Origin: Anaerolineae bacterium
Lineage (GTDB): Bacteria > Chloroflexota > Anaerolineae > Aggregatilineales > Phototrophicaceae
Assembly: GCA_019912965.1 (NCBI GenBank)
Contig: JAIOHM010000022.1
Location: 1-64,000 of the forward strand
Direction of reading: 5' to 3'
Length of the DNA: 64,000 nt
Made by a program: the position numbers and the translations under genes. Under the pieces are notes generated by a model, which was given only the letters and a program-made list of their open reading frames with translations, was not told the origin of the DNA and ran no database searches. Below, one piece after another: positions 27,655 through 38,022 of this stretch (position 1 is the first letter of the stretch; every line of letters starts with the position of its first letter).

Positions 27655-29154
27655 ATGGTCACAAACATTGACCCGTATCTAACCCTCGGCATTGGACGTG
27701 ACGCTTCGCAGGAGGAAATCAAATCCGCCTACAGACGTATTGCGAGGCGTTTGCATCCTGATGTCAATCAGGGCAATCCGGGAGCAGCTACTCAGTTTCA
27801 GGACATTACTACTGCTTACGAACTATTAATGGATAATGCTCGTAAACAGACCTATGACACACAAATAGCAAAGAAACCACATGGAGCAGACAATCAGATA
27901 TTCACGCTCCGTGTAACCCCTAGCAAGCGCGCAATTGTGCCCCTACCAGAACCTCAGGTTATCTATTTACTTGCGGAAATCCTGCCGGATCCCCGTGCCC
28001 GTGACCAGTCCCAGAAGCGGGAGTCACGACTAAATCTTACACTTGTGCTAGACCACAGCAACTCAATGAACGGCACACGATTGGATAAGGTGAAGGTCGC
28101 GGCACATCAAATTATTGACCAGCTTAATGAAACCGACATCTTATCAGTAGTCAGCTTCAACGACCGTGCCGAAGTGATTATTCCTGCTACTCCGGTTACC
28201 AATAAACAAAGCCTGAAAGCGAAAGTCAGTATGATGATCGCATCAGGTGGAACCGAGATATTTAACGGACTGTCAACAGGGTTGGAACAAACCAAACGCT
28301 TTCTGGGGCCAAAACTGGTCAATCACATTGTTATGCTAACCGATGGCAATACATTTGGTGACCAGGAGAAATGCATGGAACTTGCCCGTACTGCCGCTCA
28401 GCAGGGTATAAGCATCAGTGCAATGGGGCTAGGGCAAGAATGGAACGACCAATTTCTAGACGAATTGGCCTCAGCCACAGGTGGAACTTCCTCATACATC
28501 AATTCCGCCAGCGCTGTCGTCAAATTTCTAAATGATCACGTCCGTAATTTATCCAATGCATTTGCCGAGAGGGTGCGTATTTCAATAGCACCAGACCCCG
28601 ATGTGAAATTGGAGTCCGCTTTCAAATTAGCACCTCATCCCCAACCACTTACCGCCGACGAAAATTACATTCAACTCGGCAGTCTTCAGGCTAACCGCCT
28701 CATCTCTGTGCTCTTCCAATTCCAGTTGCCGGCCAATATGCCATTCGGATTTCGATCAGTGGCTCGCTTAGTAGCACAGGGCGATATTTTGGTTAATCAA
28801 CAACAGATGTACCAATCACTAAGCGATATTTCTCTCGAAATCACAGATCAGCCACCATCAGAAGACCCTCCAGTTGCAATTTTGGATGCCCTGGGTAAAC
28901 TCACGCTATACCGAATGCAAGAACGTGCTCAGGAGGCACTTGCCAGTGGTGATGTACGGGAAGCAACACGCCGCTTGGAAAATCTTGCAACCCGTCTATT
29001 GGCAATGGGCGAAGAGGAACTTGCTCATCAGGCACGCTCTGAAGCACGACGTGTTGCACATACCAGCAATCTATCTGACCAAGGACGCAAAACGCTAAAA
29101 TATCAGACTCGTTTCTTGCTACTCGGTCCATCATCAGAGGACACATCACAATGA
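27655..29154 (+). CDS. J-domain fused to a VWA domain
   Basis: 499 aa. Residues 5-65 are a J domain (DPYLTLGIGRDASQEEIKSAYRR, with the HPD tripeptide in RLHPDVNQG). Residues about 128-300 are a von Willebrand A domain with the metal-ion site DHSNS, the later Thr in GGTEIFNGL and LTDGNTFGD. The remaining 200 residues are beta-rich then helical (ALGKLTLYRMQERAQEALASG). The J domain implies recruitment of a DnaK, and dnaK is encoded 2.3 kb downstream. The VWA part resembles the TerY-type partners of kinase/phosphatase pairs. Its stop overlaps the next start. Confidence 0.88.
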   Translation: MVTNIDPYLTLGIGRDASQEEIKSAYRRIARRLHPDVNQGNPGAATQFQDITTAYELLMDNARKQTYDTQIAKKPHGADNQIFTLRVTPSKRAIVPLPEPQVIYLLAEILPDPRARDQSQKRESRLNLTLVLDHSNSMNGTRLDKVKVAAHQIIDQLNETDILSVVSFNDRAEVIIPATPVTNKQSLKAKVSMMIASGGTEIFNGLSTGLEQTKRFLGPKLVNHIVMLTDGNTFGDQEKCMELARTAAQQGISISAMGLGQEWNDQFLDELASATGGTSSYINSASAVVKFLNDHVRNLSNAFAERVRISIAPDPDVKLESAFKLAPHPQPLTADENYIQLGSLQANRLISVLFQFQLPANMPFGFRSVARLVAQGDILVNQQQMYQSLSDISLEITDQPPSEDPPVAILDALGKLTLYRMQERAQEALASGDVREATRRLENLATRLLAMGEEELAHQARSEARRVAHTSNLSDQGRKTLKYQTRFLLLGPSSEDTSQ

Positions 29155-29654
29155 TTATTTGTCCCTATTGTGGACATAAAGACCGCGAAGGTATTATGTA
29201 CTGTGAAGAATGCGGTCAAAGCCTTCAGGGTACAGCTGCCAATGCAGTGCTCCCAACCCGCCAGCTCGATCAGTCCACTAATGACTTAGCAGCGAAGGCG
29301 ACTTGGGGAACTGCACGTTTCGGTCAAGATGCATCCATTATTATTCATATTCGGGATGCCACCGAACCGGTTATCTTGCAACCAGCCAAGAAAACTGTAC
29401 TTGGCCGAACCGATTCAACCAGCACACAAAGACCGGATTTAGACTTAACACCCTATGGGGCACTGGAAAAAGGTGTATCCCGGATTCACGCGGCAATCCA
29501 TCGCAGCGATGATACATTGACACTTGTGGATATGGGCAGCGCTAATGGCACACATCTCAACGGCCAACGCTTGGTTCCCGACCAGCCCCGTATCTTGAGA
29601 GATGGCGACGAAATCCGGCTCGGTAAACTGGTTGCACATGTCTACTTCAAGTAA
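29151..29654 (+). CDS. Zinc-ribbon and FHA-domain protein
   Basis: 167 aa. A zinc ribbon with Cys4, Cys7, Cys18 and Cys21 (CPYCGHKDREGIMYCEECGQ) is followed by a linker and an FHA domain (about 85-160) with RIHAAIHR and DMGSANGTHLNGQRL. FHA domains bind phosphothreonine, so it is the likely reader of the kinase in the same cluster. It starts by ATGA overlap with the VWA gene. Confidence 0.92.
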   Translation: MIICPYCGHKDREGIMYCEECGQSLQGTAANAVLPTRQLDQSTNDLAAKATWGTARFGQDASIIIHIRDATEPVILQPAKKTVLGRTDSTSTQRPDLDLTPYGALEKGVSRIHAAIHRSDDTLTLVDMGSANGTHLNGQRLVPDQPRILRDGDEIRLGKLVAHVYFK

Positions 29655-29677
29655 TTGAAGGGTAAAAAAGGTCTCAC

Positions 29678-29923
29678 ATGATTACACTACTGCTTCACAT
29701 CTCAAATTCTGAACCCGTTAAGATTGATGTTGATGATTTACCTCACCCTTCCGACATTATGATCGTTGGACGCAATCCTCGTGATCGTAAAGATAAAGAA
29801 GTTGAATGGCTGGATGAAGGCGTCACAACCGTCATATTCCCTTGGTCGCGCATTAGTCTTATTCAAGTCATGCCAGACCCGAACGCACAAACGGAATTCC
29901 CGCAATTGTGGCGTAATGACTAA
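29678..29923 (+). CDS. Small conserved-context protein, function unknown
   Basis: 81 aa, acidic, no membrane segment and no recognised family. It begins as a beta strand (MITLLLHISNSEPVKIDVDD), has RNPRDRKDKEVEW in the middle and a predicted strand VTTVIFPWSRISLIQVMP near the end. It is closely spaced (23 and 6 bases) between the FHA and response-regulator genes, so it is very probably translated. The fold resembles a small beta barrel; this is a guess. Confidence 0.65.
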   Translation: MITLLLHISNSEPVKIDVDDLPHPSDIMIVGRNPRDRKDKEVEWLDEGVTTVIFPWSRISLIQVMPDPNAQTEFPQLWRND

Positions 29924-29929
29924 GGCAAT

Positions 29930-30673
29930 ATGACCACTAAAGTTCCAAAAACCAATCAGCGCGATGGAAAACGAATTCTAGTCGTTGATGATGAGCCACG
30001 AATGATTGGCTTCATTCGTATGAATCTTGAGCTGGAAGGACATCAGGTAATCGAAGCGCACAATGGGCTGCAGGCGCTAGAGGCCATTCGTACCAAATTG
30101 CCAGATATCGTCTTGCTGGATGTTATGATGCCGGAACTGGATGGCTATGAAACGCTAAGAATGCTACGCGAATTCTCCAGCATTCCAGTGATTATGCTCA
30201 CTGCCAAAGGGGAAGAAAATGACCGGGTTTACGGCCTTGAACTTGGCGCAGATGATTACATCACCAAACCATTCGGCCCTCGTGAACTGTCAAGCCGTAT
30301 CAAAGCAGTTCTGCGTCGAGCCAATATGCCCTCCAGTGCACCAGAACAAGCCGTATTAGTTATTGATGATCGTCTCAGTGTGGATTTCAACCGACGTGAA
30401 GTAATCGTCAATGGCACTCACATCAAACTCCGACCAACGGAATATAGGCTGCTCTATCACCTCATCGAAAATGCAGGCTGGACGGTACCGCACGATCAGA
30501 TACTTGCAAAAGTATGGGGGTATGAATATCGGGATGAGGCACATTATGTGCGCCTCTATGTCAATTATCTACGTGAAAAGATAGAGGAAGACCCTGCAAA
30601 TCCAAAGTACATCCTCACAGAACGTGGGGTTGGATACCGTTTTATAGATTTCAAACACCAACCACAGATTTAA
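29930..30673 (+). CDS. OmpR/PhoB-family response regulator (kinase-island member)
   Basis: 247 aa. The receiver domain has Asp20-Asp21, phosphoacceptor Asp64 ([12 protein letters not shown]), Thr91 and Lys113 ([11 protein letters not shown]). The winged helix (about 145-240) has [19 protein letters not shown] and the final GVGYRFIDF. No histidine kinase gene is adjacent, so its partner is elsewhere or phosphorylation is by other means. A terminator-like hairpin follows. Confidence 0.94.
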   Translation: MTTKVPKTNQRDGKRILVVDDEPRMIGFIRMNLELEGHQVIEAHNGLQALEAIRTKLPDIVLLDVMMPELDGYETLRMLREFSSIPVIMLTAKGEENDRVYGLELGADDYITKPFGPRELSSRIKAVLRRANMPSSAPEQAVLVIDDRLSVDFNRREVIVNGTHIKLRPTEYRLLYHLIENAGWTVPHDQILAKVWGYEYRDEAHYVRLYVNYLREKIEEDPANPKYILTERGVGYRFIDFKHQPQI

Positions 30674-30684
30674 GCAGCACCAGC

Positions 30685-30720
30685 ACGGCAGAACTTCTTT
30701 AGAGATTCTGCCGTTTCTCT
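30685..30720 (+). terminator. Terminator-like hairpin after the response regulator
   Basis: ACGGCAGAA / TTCTGCCGT 9-bp perfect stem with a 12-base loop, followed by TTCTCT. It separates the kinase island from the GTPase gene, although readthrough is likely because the T run is broken. Confidence 0.65.
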
Positions 30721-30794
30721 ATGCCTTGCGACCCATCCATTTTCAACGTACAATTGGCTTAAGTCATGATTGTGAACCCCTTAAGGAGGGTGGT

Positions 30795-31325
30795 GTGGCC
30801 TCATTCAAGATCGTTGTCACTGGCCCCTTCAATTCTGGGAAAACAGAGTTTATAAAAACGATCTCCGATATTCCAGTTGTGTCAACGGAAAAGAAAATTA
30901 CCACCGAAGACAAAGGGATCAAAGCTGAAACTACGGTGGCAATGGATTATGGACGTGTCAATCTGGACGGTGATACCCTTTATCTCTATGGAACTCCCGG
31001 CCAGACACGCTTCGACTTCATGTGGGAAATTCTCTCTAGCGAGATGAACGGCTTTATCGTTCTGGTTGATAGCACTGATACCCCCTCTTTTCCAGATGCT
31101 GCCGAGTTGATCGAGCTATTTTCCGGTTTCGTTACTGTCCCGCATTTGGTTGTAGCCAACAAAACAGATATGGAAGGATCTGCCAAACTGGCTGAAGTCC
31201 GTCGTGGCACCCGAACGGGTAATGATGTAACCGTTATGCCATGCGTTGCCACTCAAAAATCAAGTGTCCGTCAGGTACTTCTCCAAATGGTCGAACTGCT
31301 CAAAAAAGAGCCATCCAATCAATAA
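30795..31325 (+). CDS. Ras-like small GTPase (MglA/CvnD-type)
   Basis: 176 aa from GTG at 30795, chosen because a full AAGGAGGG ribosome site stands at 30783-30790. The P-loop is GPFNSGKT, the switch II region is LYGTPGQTRFDFMW and the base-recognition motif is ANKTDM. This is the prokaryotic Ras-like group that works with roadblock/LC7 proteins in polarity and signalling. A roadblock gene lies at 36282-36653 on the opposite strand. Confidence 0.9.
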   Translation: MASFKIVVTGPFNSGKTEFIKTISDIPVVSTEKKITTEDKGIKAETTVAMDYGRVNLDGDTLYLYGTPGQTRFDFMWEILSSEMNGFIVLVDSTDTPSFPDAAELIELFSGFVTVPHLVVANKTDMEGSAKLAEVRRGTRTGNDVTVMPCVATQKSSVRQVLLQMVELLKKEPSNQ

Positions 31326-31405
31326 GTCCACCTCAGGCTTGCTCAACAAAGGTCGCATAACAGCTCACTTTTGTTCTTACACTGCTCCTACACCTCTCTG
31401 ATAGG

Positions 31406-31428
31406 GTTCTGATAGAACGTCTATAGAC
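31406..31428 (+). promoter_or_regulatory. Two adjacent palindromes upstream of dnaK
   Basis: GTTCT-GAT-AGAAC (31406-31418) followed directly by the perfect palindrome GTCTATAGAC (31419-31428), 43 bp before the dnaK start codon. No CIRCE element is present. They are candidate operator sites, or a -10 region embedded in the second palindrome. Function is inferred. Confidence 0.4.
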
Positions 31429-31470
31429 TCAGTAACATAACACTAATCATAGAGGATGTAGAGGTTTATC

Positions 31471-33354
31471 ATGAGCAAAATCGTTGGTATCGATCTGGGA
31501 ACGACCAATTCAGTTGTAGCAGTTCTTGAAGGTGGCGAACCCATTGTTATAACGAATGCGGAAGGCAATCGTACGACGCCATCAATCGTCGGATTCGTGA
31601 AAAACAATGAACGGCTCGTTGGGCAAGCTGCCAAGCGGCAGGCTGTAGTCAATCCAGAAAACACAATCTTCTCCATCAAACGCTTCATGGGTAAAACCTA
31701 TGAAGAAAGCAAAACTGAAGTCAGGCAACTGCCCTATCAGCTAATTTCGGGGCCATCGCAAGATGCACAGGTGAAAATCCAGGGCACAGGGCGTAGTTAC
31801 ACACCACAAGAAATTAGCGCCATGATCTTGAGCAAGCTCAAGTTGGATGCTGAGGCCTATCTTGGTGAACCCGTAACAAAAGCGGTTATCACAGTTCCTG
31901 CTTACTTCAATGACAGCCAGCGACAGGCGACCAAAGATGCTGGCAAGATTGCGGGTCTGGAAGTCTTGAGAATTATCAATGAACCAACCGCAGCAGCCTT
32001 TGCGTATGGGCTGGATAAAAAGGCTGTAGAAACAATCGTCGTCTTTGACTTGGGTGGTGGTACATTTGACGTATCGATCTTGGAAGTCGGGGATGGTGTT
32101 ATTGAAGTCAAAGCAACCAGCGGAGACACCCACCTCGGCGGCGATGACTGGGATCAGGCTATTGTTGATTGGGTAGCCGAAGAATTCAAGAAGGATTCAG
32201 GTATTGATTTGCGGGAAGATCGCCAGGCACTGCAACGTCTGAAAGAAGCAGCCGAAAAAGCCAAGATTGAACTCTCCAGTACGATTCAAAGTGACATCAA
32301 CCTCCCGTTTATCACAGCCGACGCTGGCGGCCCTAAACACCTGAATCTGACGCTGACGCGTGCCAAATTTGAACAACTCAGTTTAAAGCTCATGGAACGG
32401 TTGTATGCTCCCGTAAATCAAGCCCTCAAAGACTCTGGCGTATCAAAAAGCCAAATTGATGAGGTAGTATTGGTAGGCGGCTCAAGCCGAATGCCAATGG
32501 TACAGCAGTTGGTTCAGGATATGTTGGGCAAAACACCCAACAAAAGTGTGAACCCAGACGAAGTTGTTGCCGTTGGTGCCGCTTTGCAGGCAGGTGTATT
32601 GGCAGGTGAAGTGAAAGATGTTCTCCTGCTGGATGTCACCCCCTTAAGTCTGGGCGTCGAAACAATGGGGAGTGTAATGACCCATCTCATCGAACGTAAT
32701 ACCACTATCCCGGTGCGTAAGAGTGAGATTTTCTCCACCGCCGCCGATAATCAAACAGCAGTAGACATTCATGTCCTTCAGGGTGAGCGTCCAATGGCAA
32801 CCGATAATATGACGTTGGGACGTTTCAGACTGGAAGGCATCTCGCCAGCATCTCGTGGCACACCGCAAATCGAGGTCATATTTGACATTGATGCTAATGG
32901 CATCCTGAATGTGACCGCTAAAGACCAGGCGACAGGTAAAGAACAGAAGGTAACTGTTACCGCCTCCACCAACTTACAACGCGAAGATGTAGCGCGATTG
33001 ATTCAACAAGCAGCCCAGAATCGCGCTGAAGATGAAAAACGTCAAGCGTTGGCCCAAGCTATCAATGAAGCTGATACAGTAATTTACCAGGCTGAGAAAG
33101 CATTGAATGATCTGGGCGACCGAGTACCTGCAAATGATGGTGCCGCAATCCAGGCACAGATTCAGACTCTCAAACAAGCCATAACAAACGCAGATACAAA
33201 CAGTATTCGCAGTGCCACAGAAACTCTGCAAAACACAACGTATGCGTTATCGCAACAGGTATACGCCAGTACGGCAAAAACCTATGGAACAGGTGAGAAA
33301 GTTGGGCAAGAAGAAAGTGAAGATGTAATTGATGGTGAATACACGACCATATAG
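31471..33354 (+). CDS. dnaK: Hsp70 chaperone DnaK
   Basis: 627 aa. The nucleotide-binding domain starts [11 protein letters not shown], with [11 protein letters not shown] and [11 protein letters not shown]. The peptide-binding domain (about 385-500) contains [11 protein letters not shown]. The lid is helical, ending [14 protein letters not shown]. All core motifs are intact. No grpE or classical dnaJ gene is next to it; the nearest J domain is the VWA fusion upstream. The ribosome site is AGAGG 8 bases before the ATG. A strong terminator follows. Confidence 0.97.
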   Translation: MSKIVGIDLGTTNSVVAVLEGGEPIVITNAEGNRTTPSIVGFVKNNERLVGQAAKRQAVVNPENTIFSIKRFMGKTYEESKTEVRQLPYQLISGPSQDAQVKIQGTGRSYTPQEISAMILSKLKLDAEAYLGEPVTKAVITVPAYFNDSQRQATKDAGKIAGLEVLRIINEPTAAAFAYGLDKKAVETIVVFDLGGGTFDVSILEVGDGVIEVKATSGDTHLGGDDWDQAIVDWVAEEFKKDSGIDLREDRQALQRLKEAAEKAKIELSSTIQSDINLPFITADAGGPKHLNLTLTRAKFEQLSLKLMERLYAPVNQALKDSGVSKSQIDEVVLVGGSSRMPMVQQLVQDMLGKTPNKSVNPDEVVAVGAALQAGVLAGEVKDVLLLDVTPLSLGVETMGSVMTHLIERNTTIPVRKSEIFSTAADNQTAVDIHVLQGERPMATDNMTLGRFRLEGISPASRGTPQIEVIFDIDANGILNVTAKDQATGKEQKVTVTASTNLQREDVARLIQQAAQNRAEDEKRQALAQAINEADTVIYQAEKALNDLGDRVPANDGAAIQAQIQTLKQAITNADTNSIRSATETLQNTTYALSQQVYASTAKTYGTGEKVGQEESEDVIDGEYTTI

Positions 33355-33365
33355 GTTCGTGTGCT

Positions 33366-33395
33366 AAAAGCGCCAGCAAAGACTGGCGCTTTTTA
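33366..33395 (+). terminator. Strong terminator of dnaK
   Basis: AAAAGCGCCAG / CTGGCGCTTTT 11-bp perfect stem, loop CAAAGA, then TTTTTATTT. The A-rich left arm makes it bidirectional, so it also serves the convergent gene at 33406. Confidence 0.95.
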
Positions 33396-33405
33396 TTTAC
33401 ATTCG

Positions 33406-34458
33406 CTAGACGGTTGTTTCAAGTTTGATATTGTACTCAGCGTGCAGTTTCTCATACTCGGCTTTGAAATTAGTGGACAGGTCTGTTTTTTCTTCATCCA
33501 TCAGCAAACTGTTTTCAACAGCCCGTAGTGCCAATTCCTCTAATTCACCAATCGAAAAGCCACAATGTTCAACAACTGCAAGATACTCTTGAGATAAAGT
33601 TGTTTTATAAAGACTGGGCATTCCCGTCCCGATAACCAACTGAATGTCTTCATCATACAGATGTCGCAAAGGATAATTTGCGTAGCTCTCAACCCATCCC
33701 ATACACAATGCACGAGCAAGACTAACCTCAAGTGTGATCGAGTGCTCACGGAGCAAACCCAGCACATCAGGTGCATCAGCCGTGCCCCACCCGTCTATGA
33801 TGCGATTCGGCTGCAAAACATGAATGGCATCTAGCACACCTTCCGCCCCTAACCGATCTCCAGCATTTACAACACATTGTACAGATTTCTTCTGGGCAGT
33901 TTTAAAAGCTCGTTCAAACTGGGCAGAAGGTTGTGCATCCTCACGACCAATCAACGCCATTCCAATCACACCATTCTTCTTGGCGCTAGCACTGGATGCC
34001 CAGCGTACCACATCATCGGCACGACGGGGCTGATCACGCTGGACAGCCAAAATCCAGGCCATCTTCACATGCCAGCCACGCTCCACGCGATCACGCCCAT
34101 CGTTAATGGCATTTAGGAATTGCTCGAAAGTCATCCCATTTTCTGTGTAAAGGATCGGATCAATAGTAACTTCAGCATACCGCACATTCTGCTTGGCCAA
34201 CGAGACACCTAGCTCATAAACTAGGCGCGTCAAATCTTCAGGTTGTTTTATCCACTTACCAATAACCTGAATCAGTTCATCAAGACGCTGATAATCTGGT
34301 CGGTCAAATGCTTGCACCCACTGATTATAGTGTTTAAGGGAATCCGGAATATCATTCTGTTCGGCAATCAGCAGCAAAACATCTTTCTGCAACGCCCCTT
34401 CAAATTGAAGATTTAATTCGACCTTAGGCATCGCTTGAACAAAACGCTCAACAGACAT
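33406..34458 (-). CDS. Adenosine-deaminase-like protein lacking all metal-binding and catalytic residues
   Basis: 350 aa. The whole protein follows the adenosine/AMP deaminase TIM barrel: PKVELNLQFEGA, RYAEVTIDPILY, NAGD, RIIDGWG and the KTTLSQEYL end region. In active enzymes the first motif is ELHxHxxGA; here His-x-His is Asn16-Leu-Gln18. HAGE is NAGD (Asn198, Asp201). RIGHG is RIIDG (Asp222). The DDP metal/catalytic pair is Gly279-Met280. So zinc binding and deamination should be lost. It lies 3 bases after pyrG on the same mRNA, which suggests a regulatory or binding role in nucleotide metabolism. Length and core are intact, so it is not a decaying gene. Confidence 0.85.
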   Translation of the reverse strand: MSVERFVQAMPKVELNLQFEGALQKDVLLLIAEQNDIPDSLKHYNQWVQAFDRPDYQRLDELIQVIGKWIKQPEDLTRLVYELGVSLAKQNVRYAEVTIDPILYTENGMTFEQFLNAINDGRDRVERGWHVKMAWILAVQRDQPRRADDVVRWASSASAKKNGVIGMALIGREDAQPSAQFERAFKTAQKKSVQCVVNAGDRLGAEGVLDAIHVLQPNRIIDGWGTADAPDVLGLLREHSITLEVSLARALCMGWVESYANYPLRHLYDEDIQLVIGTGMPSLYKTTLSQEYLAVVEHCGFSIGELEELALRAVENSLLMDEEKTDLSTNFKAEYEKLHAEYNIKLETTV

Positions 34459-34461
34459 CAG

Positions 34462-36231
<1,770 letters not shown>

Positions 36232-36281
36232 TAGTGGTTAAACATGATGGGGGAATAATCCCCTACAATAAACGCATCTTG

Positions 36282-36653
36282 TCAGACCAATTTTTCGAGG
36301 TCGTCAGCAGTACGGCGCATATCCAGGAAGATAAGTCCTAGTTTTGCTCCCTCACGTACCAAGGTAGTCAATACCGCTTCCTCACCCACGGACATCAGGA
36401 TAACATAACCTTCTTTACCACGAATATACACTTGCTCAAGCAAACCACGTCCCAATTCGGTAGAGATGCGTTCGCCCAGGGAGAGCATTGCCGCAGACAT
36501 TGCTGAAACGCGGTCTTCTTCGACGCCTGCTGGAAGTGATGATGCCATAATCAGGCCATCTACGCTCACCACCGCCGACGCTTCAATCTCTGGCGTCGTG
36601 GACTGAAGATCACGCAAGCGATCAACCATTAATTCCGTCCGCGATTTTGCCAT
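36282..36653 (-). CDS. Roadblock/LC7-domain protein
   Basis: 123 aa, one roadblock/LC7 domain: VDRLRDLQSTTPEIEASAVVSVDGLIMAS, then LLEQVYIRGKEGYVILMSVGEEAVLTTLV, closing with GLIFLDMRRTADDLEKL. These proteins regulate Ras-like GTPases such as MglA. ATG at 36653 is preferred because GAGAGGAG stands upstream. The likely partner GTPase is at 30795-31325. It ends before the pyrG hairpin. Confidence 0.92.
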   Translation of the reverse strand: MAKSRTELMVDRLRDLQSTTPEIEASAVVSVDGLIMASSLPAGVEEDRVSAMSAAMLSLGERISTELGRGLLEQVYIRGKEGYVILMSVGEEAVLTTLVREGAKLGLIFLDMRRTADDLEKLV

Positions 36654-37011
36654 AAATCGTACTCCTCTCAAAAAGCACCCGGCTATGCAGGCAACCGGGC
36701 AGAAGAATCAGCAGGAAGGGGTTTGGGCTTATTTACTACACTATGAATTGTACTACGCTTTTCCCCAAAAGTGCTCACCGAAGTATAGAGCATAAATGAG
36801 GACTTACAGTGGATTTTCTACCCTTATTGCCTATTATACAAAACGCACGACAATCGGCAAGTAACCACAGGTTAGAGTCATGCAACTCGACATCTAGGCT
36901 GGTCACACCTTCAACTTTGGTTATACTGGTGGTAAGGCGTAGGGCAATCATACAGTCCGTATCCGCCCTTCAGGGACATAATTCGCCAAAATCAAAGAAA
37001 AAGCAGGTACT
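36654..37011. other. Intergenic region between roadblock and MoxR genes
   Basis: A 358-bp divergent spacer. It should hold promoters in both directions, but no hexamer pair is convincing; TATACT at 36922-36927 is the best -10 candidate for the MoxR gene. A CCCGG / CCGGG hairpin (36678-36699) lies in the roadblock leader. An open frame across 36809-37303 lacks coding character. No RNA gene is seen. Confidence 0.5.
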
Positions 37012-38016
37012 ATGCCGGATTATCCACAGGACACCCGCCAGACTCCACGTGTCAGCGGCACGCCCCAAATTGGTCTCGCCCAGAATGTTGCCGAACGAAT
37101 CGCTCAAAGTGTTGGGCAGGTTATCATTGGCAAACGCAACGAAGTTCGCCTTGCAGTCCTCGGCTTGCTCAGCAAAGGACATATCCTCATTGAAGATATT
37201 CCCGGTGTGGGCAAAACCATGCTGGCGAAGGCACTGGCGCGTGTCATCGGCTGCACTTTTAGCCGTGTTCAGTTCACGCCAGATATGCTTCCCTCAGACA
37301 TAACAGGTGTTTCCCTGTTTAATCAAAAAACGCGGGAATTCGAGTTTCGGGCTGGGCCGATAATGGCGCAGATCGTCCTTGCGGATGAAATCAATCGCGC
37401 TACACCAAAAACGCAGGCAGCCCTCTTGGAAGCGATGGAAGAGCGACAGGTTACAGTTGATGGCGTCACCTATCCGATGGAAGACCCATTTCTGATCTTG
37501 GCGACTCAAAATCCTATTGAATATGAAGGAACATTCCCGCTGCCAGAAGCTCAGCTTGATCGTTTCATGCTCCGTATTCAGCTTGGTTATCCGAGTCCAG
37601 CGGAAGAACTAACCGTTCTCTCAGCACAACAATACGAGCATCCAATCAACAACTTACAGCAAGTAGTCAGTATTCAAGAACTTATCGGAGCTCAACAGGC
37701 TATCCGCGAAATTTATGTTGCCGACGAAATCAAACGGTATATTATTGATCTGGTGAACGCCTCCCGCCAGCACTCCGATGTCTATTTGGGCAGCAGTCCA
37801 CGCGGTTCGCTCGCACTCTTCCGCACAGCCCAGGCACGTGCAGCAATGGCTGGGCGAAACTATGTCATCCCCGATGATATTAAAGCGTTAGCCGAAGTAA
37901 CATTAGCGCACCGGATCATCGTTGGCCCGGCAGCCCGCATTAAAGATATATCCTCACGCACAATCGTGCAGGACATACTGGCAGCAACCCCTGTACCGGG
38001 GGCATCTGCGCGCTAA
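37012..38016 (+). CDS. MoxR-family AAA+ ATPase
   Basis: 334 aa. Walker A is [14 protein letters not shown], Walker B is [20 protein letters not shown], sensor 1 is [12 protein letters not shown] and the arginine finger region is [10 protein letters not shown]. MoxR ATPases act as chaperones for VWA-domain proteins and metal-centre maturation. The DUF58 gene follows after 6 bases, the usual MoxR/DUF58 pair. No VWA gene is directly adjacent; the nearest is the J-domain/VWA protein at 27655. Confidence 0.94.
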   Translation: MPDYPQDTRQTPRVSGTPQIGLAQNVAERIAQSVGQVIIGKRNEVRLAVLGLLSKGHILIEDIPGVGKTMLAKALARVIGCTFSRVQFTPDMLPSDITGVSLFNQKTREFEFRAGPIMAQIVLADEINRATPKTQAALLEAMEERQVTVDGVTYPMEDPFLILATQNPIEYEGTFPLPEAQLDRFMLRIQLGYPSPAEELTVLSAQQYEHPINNLQQVVSIQELIGAQQAIREIYVADEIKRYIIDLVNASRQHSDVYLGSSPRGSLALFRTAQARAAMAGRNYVIPDDIKALAEVTLAHRIIVGPAARIKDISSRTIVQDILAATPVPGASAR

Positions 38017-38022
38017 TCCAAC

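Noticed and set aside
31325..31471. CIRCE element before dnaK
   Set aside because: No TTAGCACTC/GAGTGCTAA type inverted repeat is present; only shorter palindromes are seen.
36809..37303. 164-aa open frame overlapping the MoxR start
   Set aside because: Composition is unlike a protein, no motif, and the MoxR frame is certain in the overlap.
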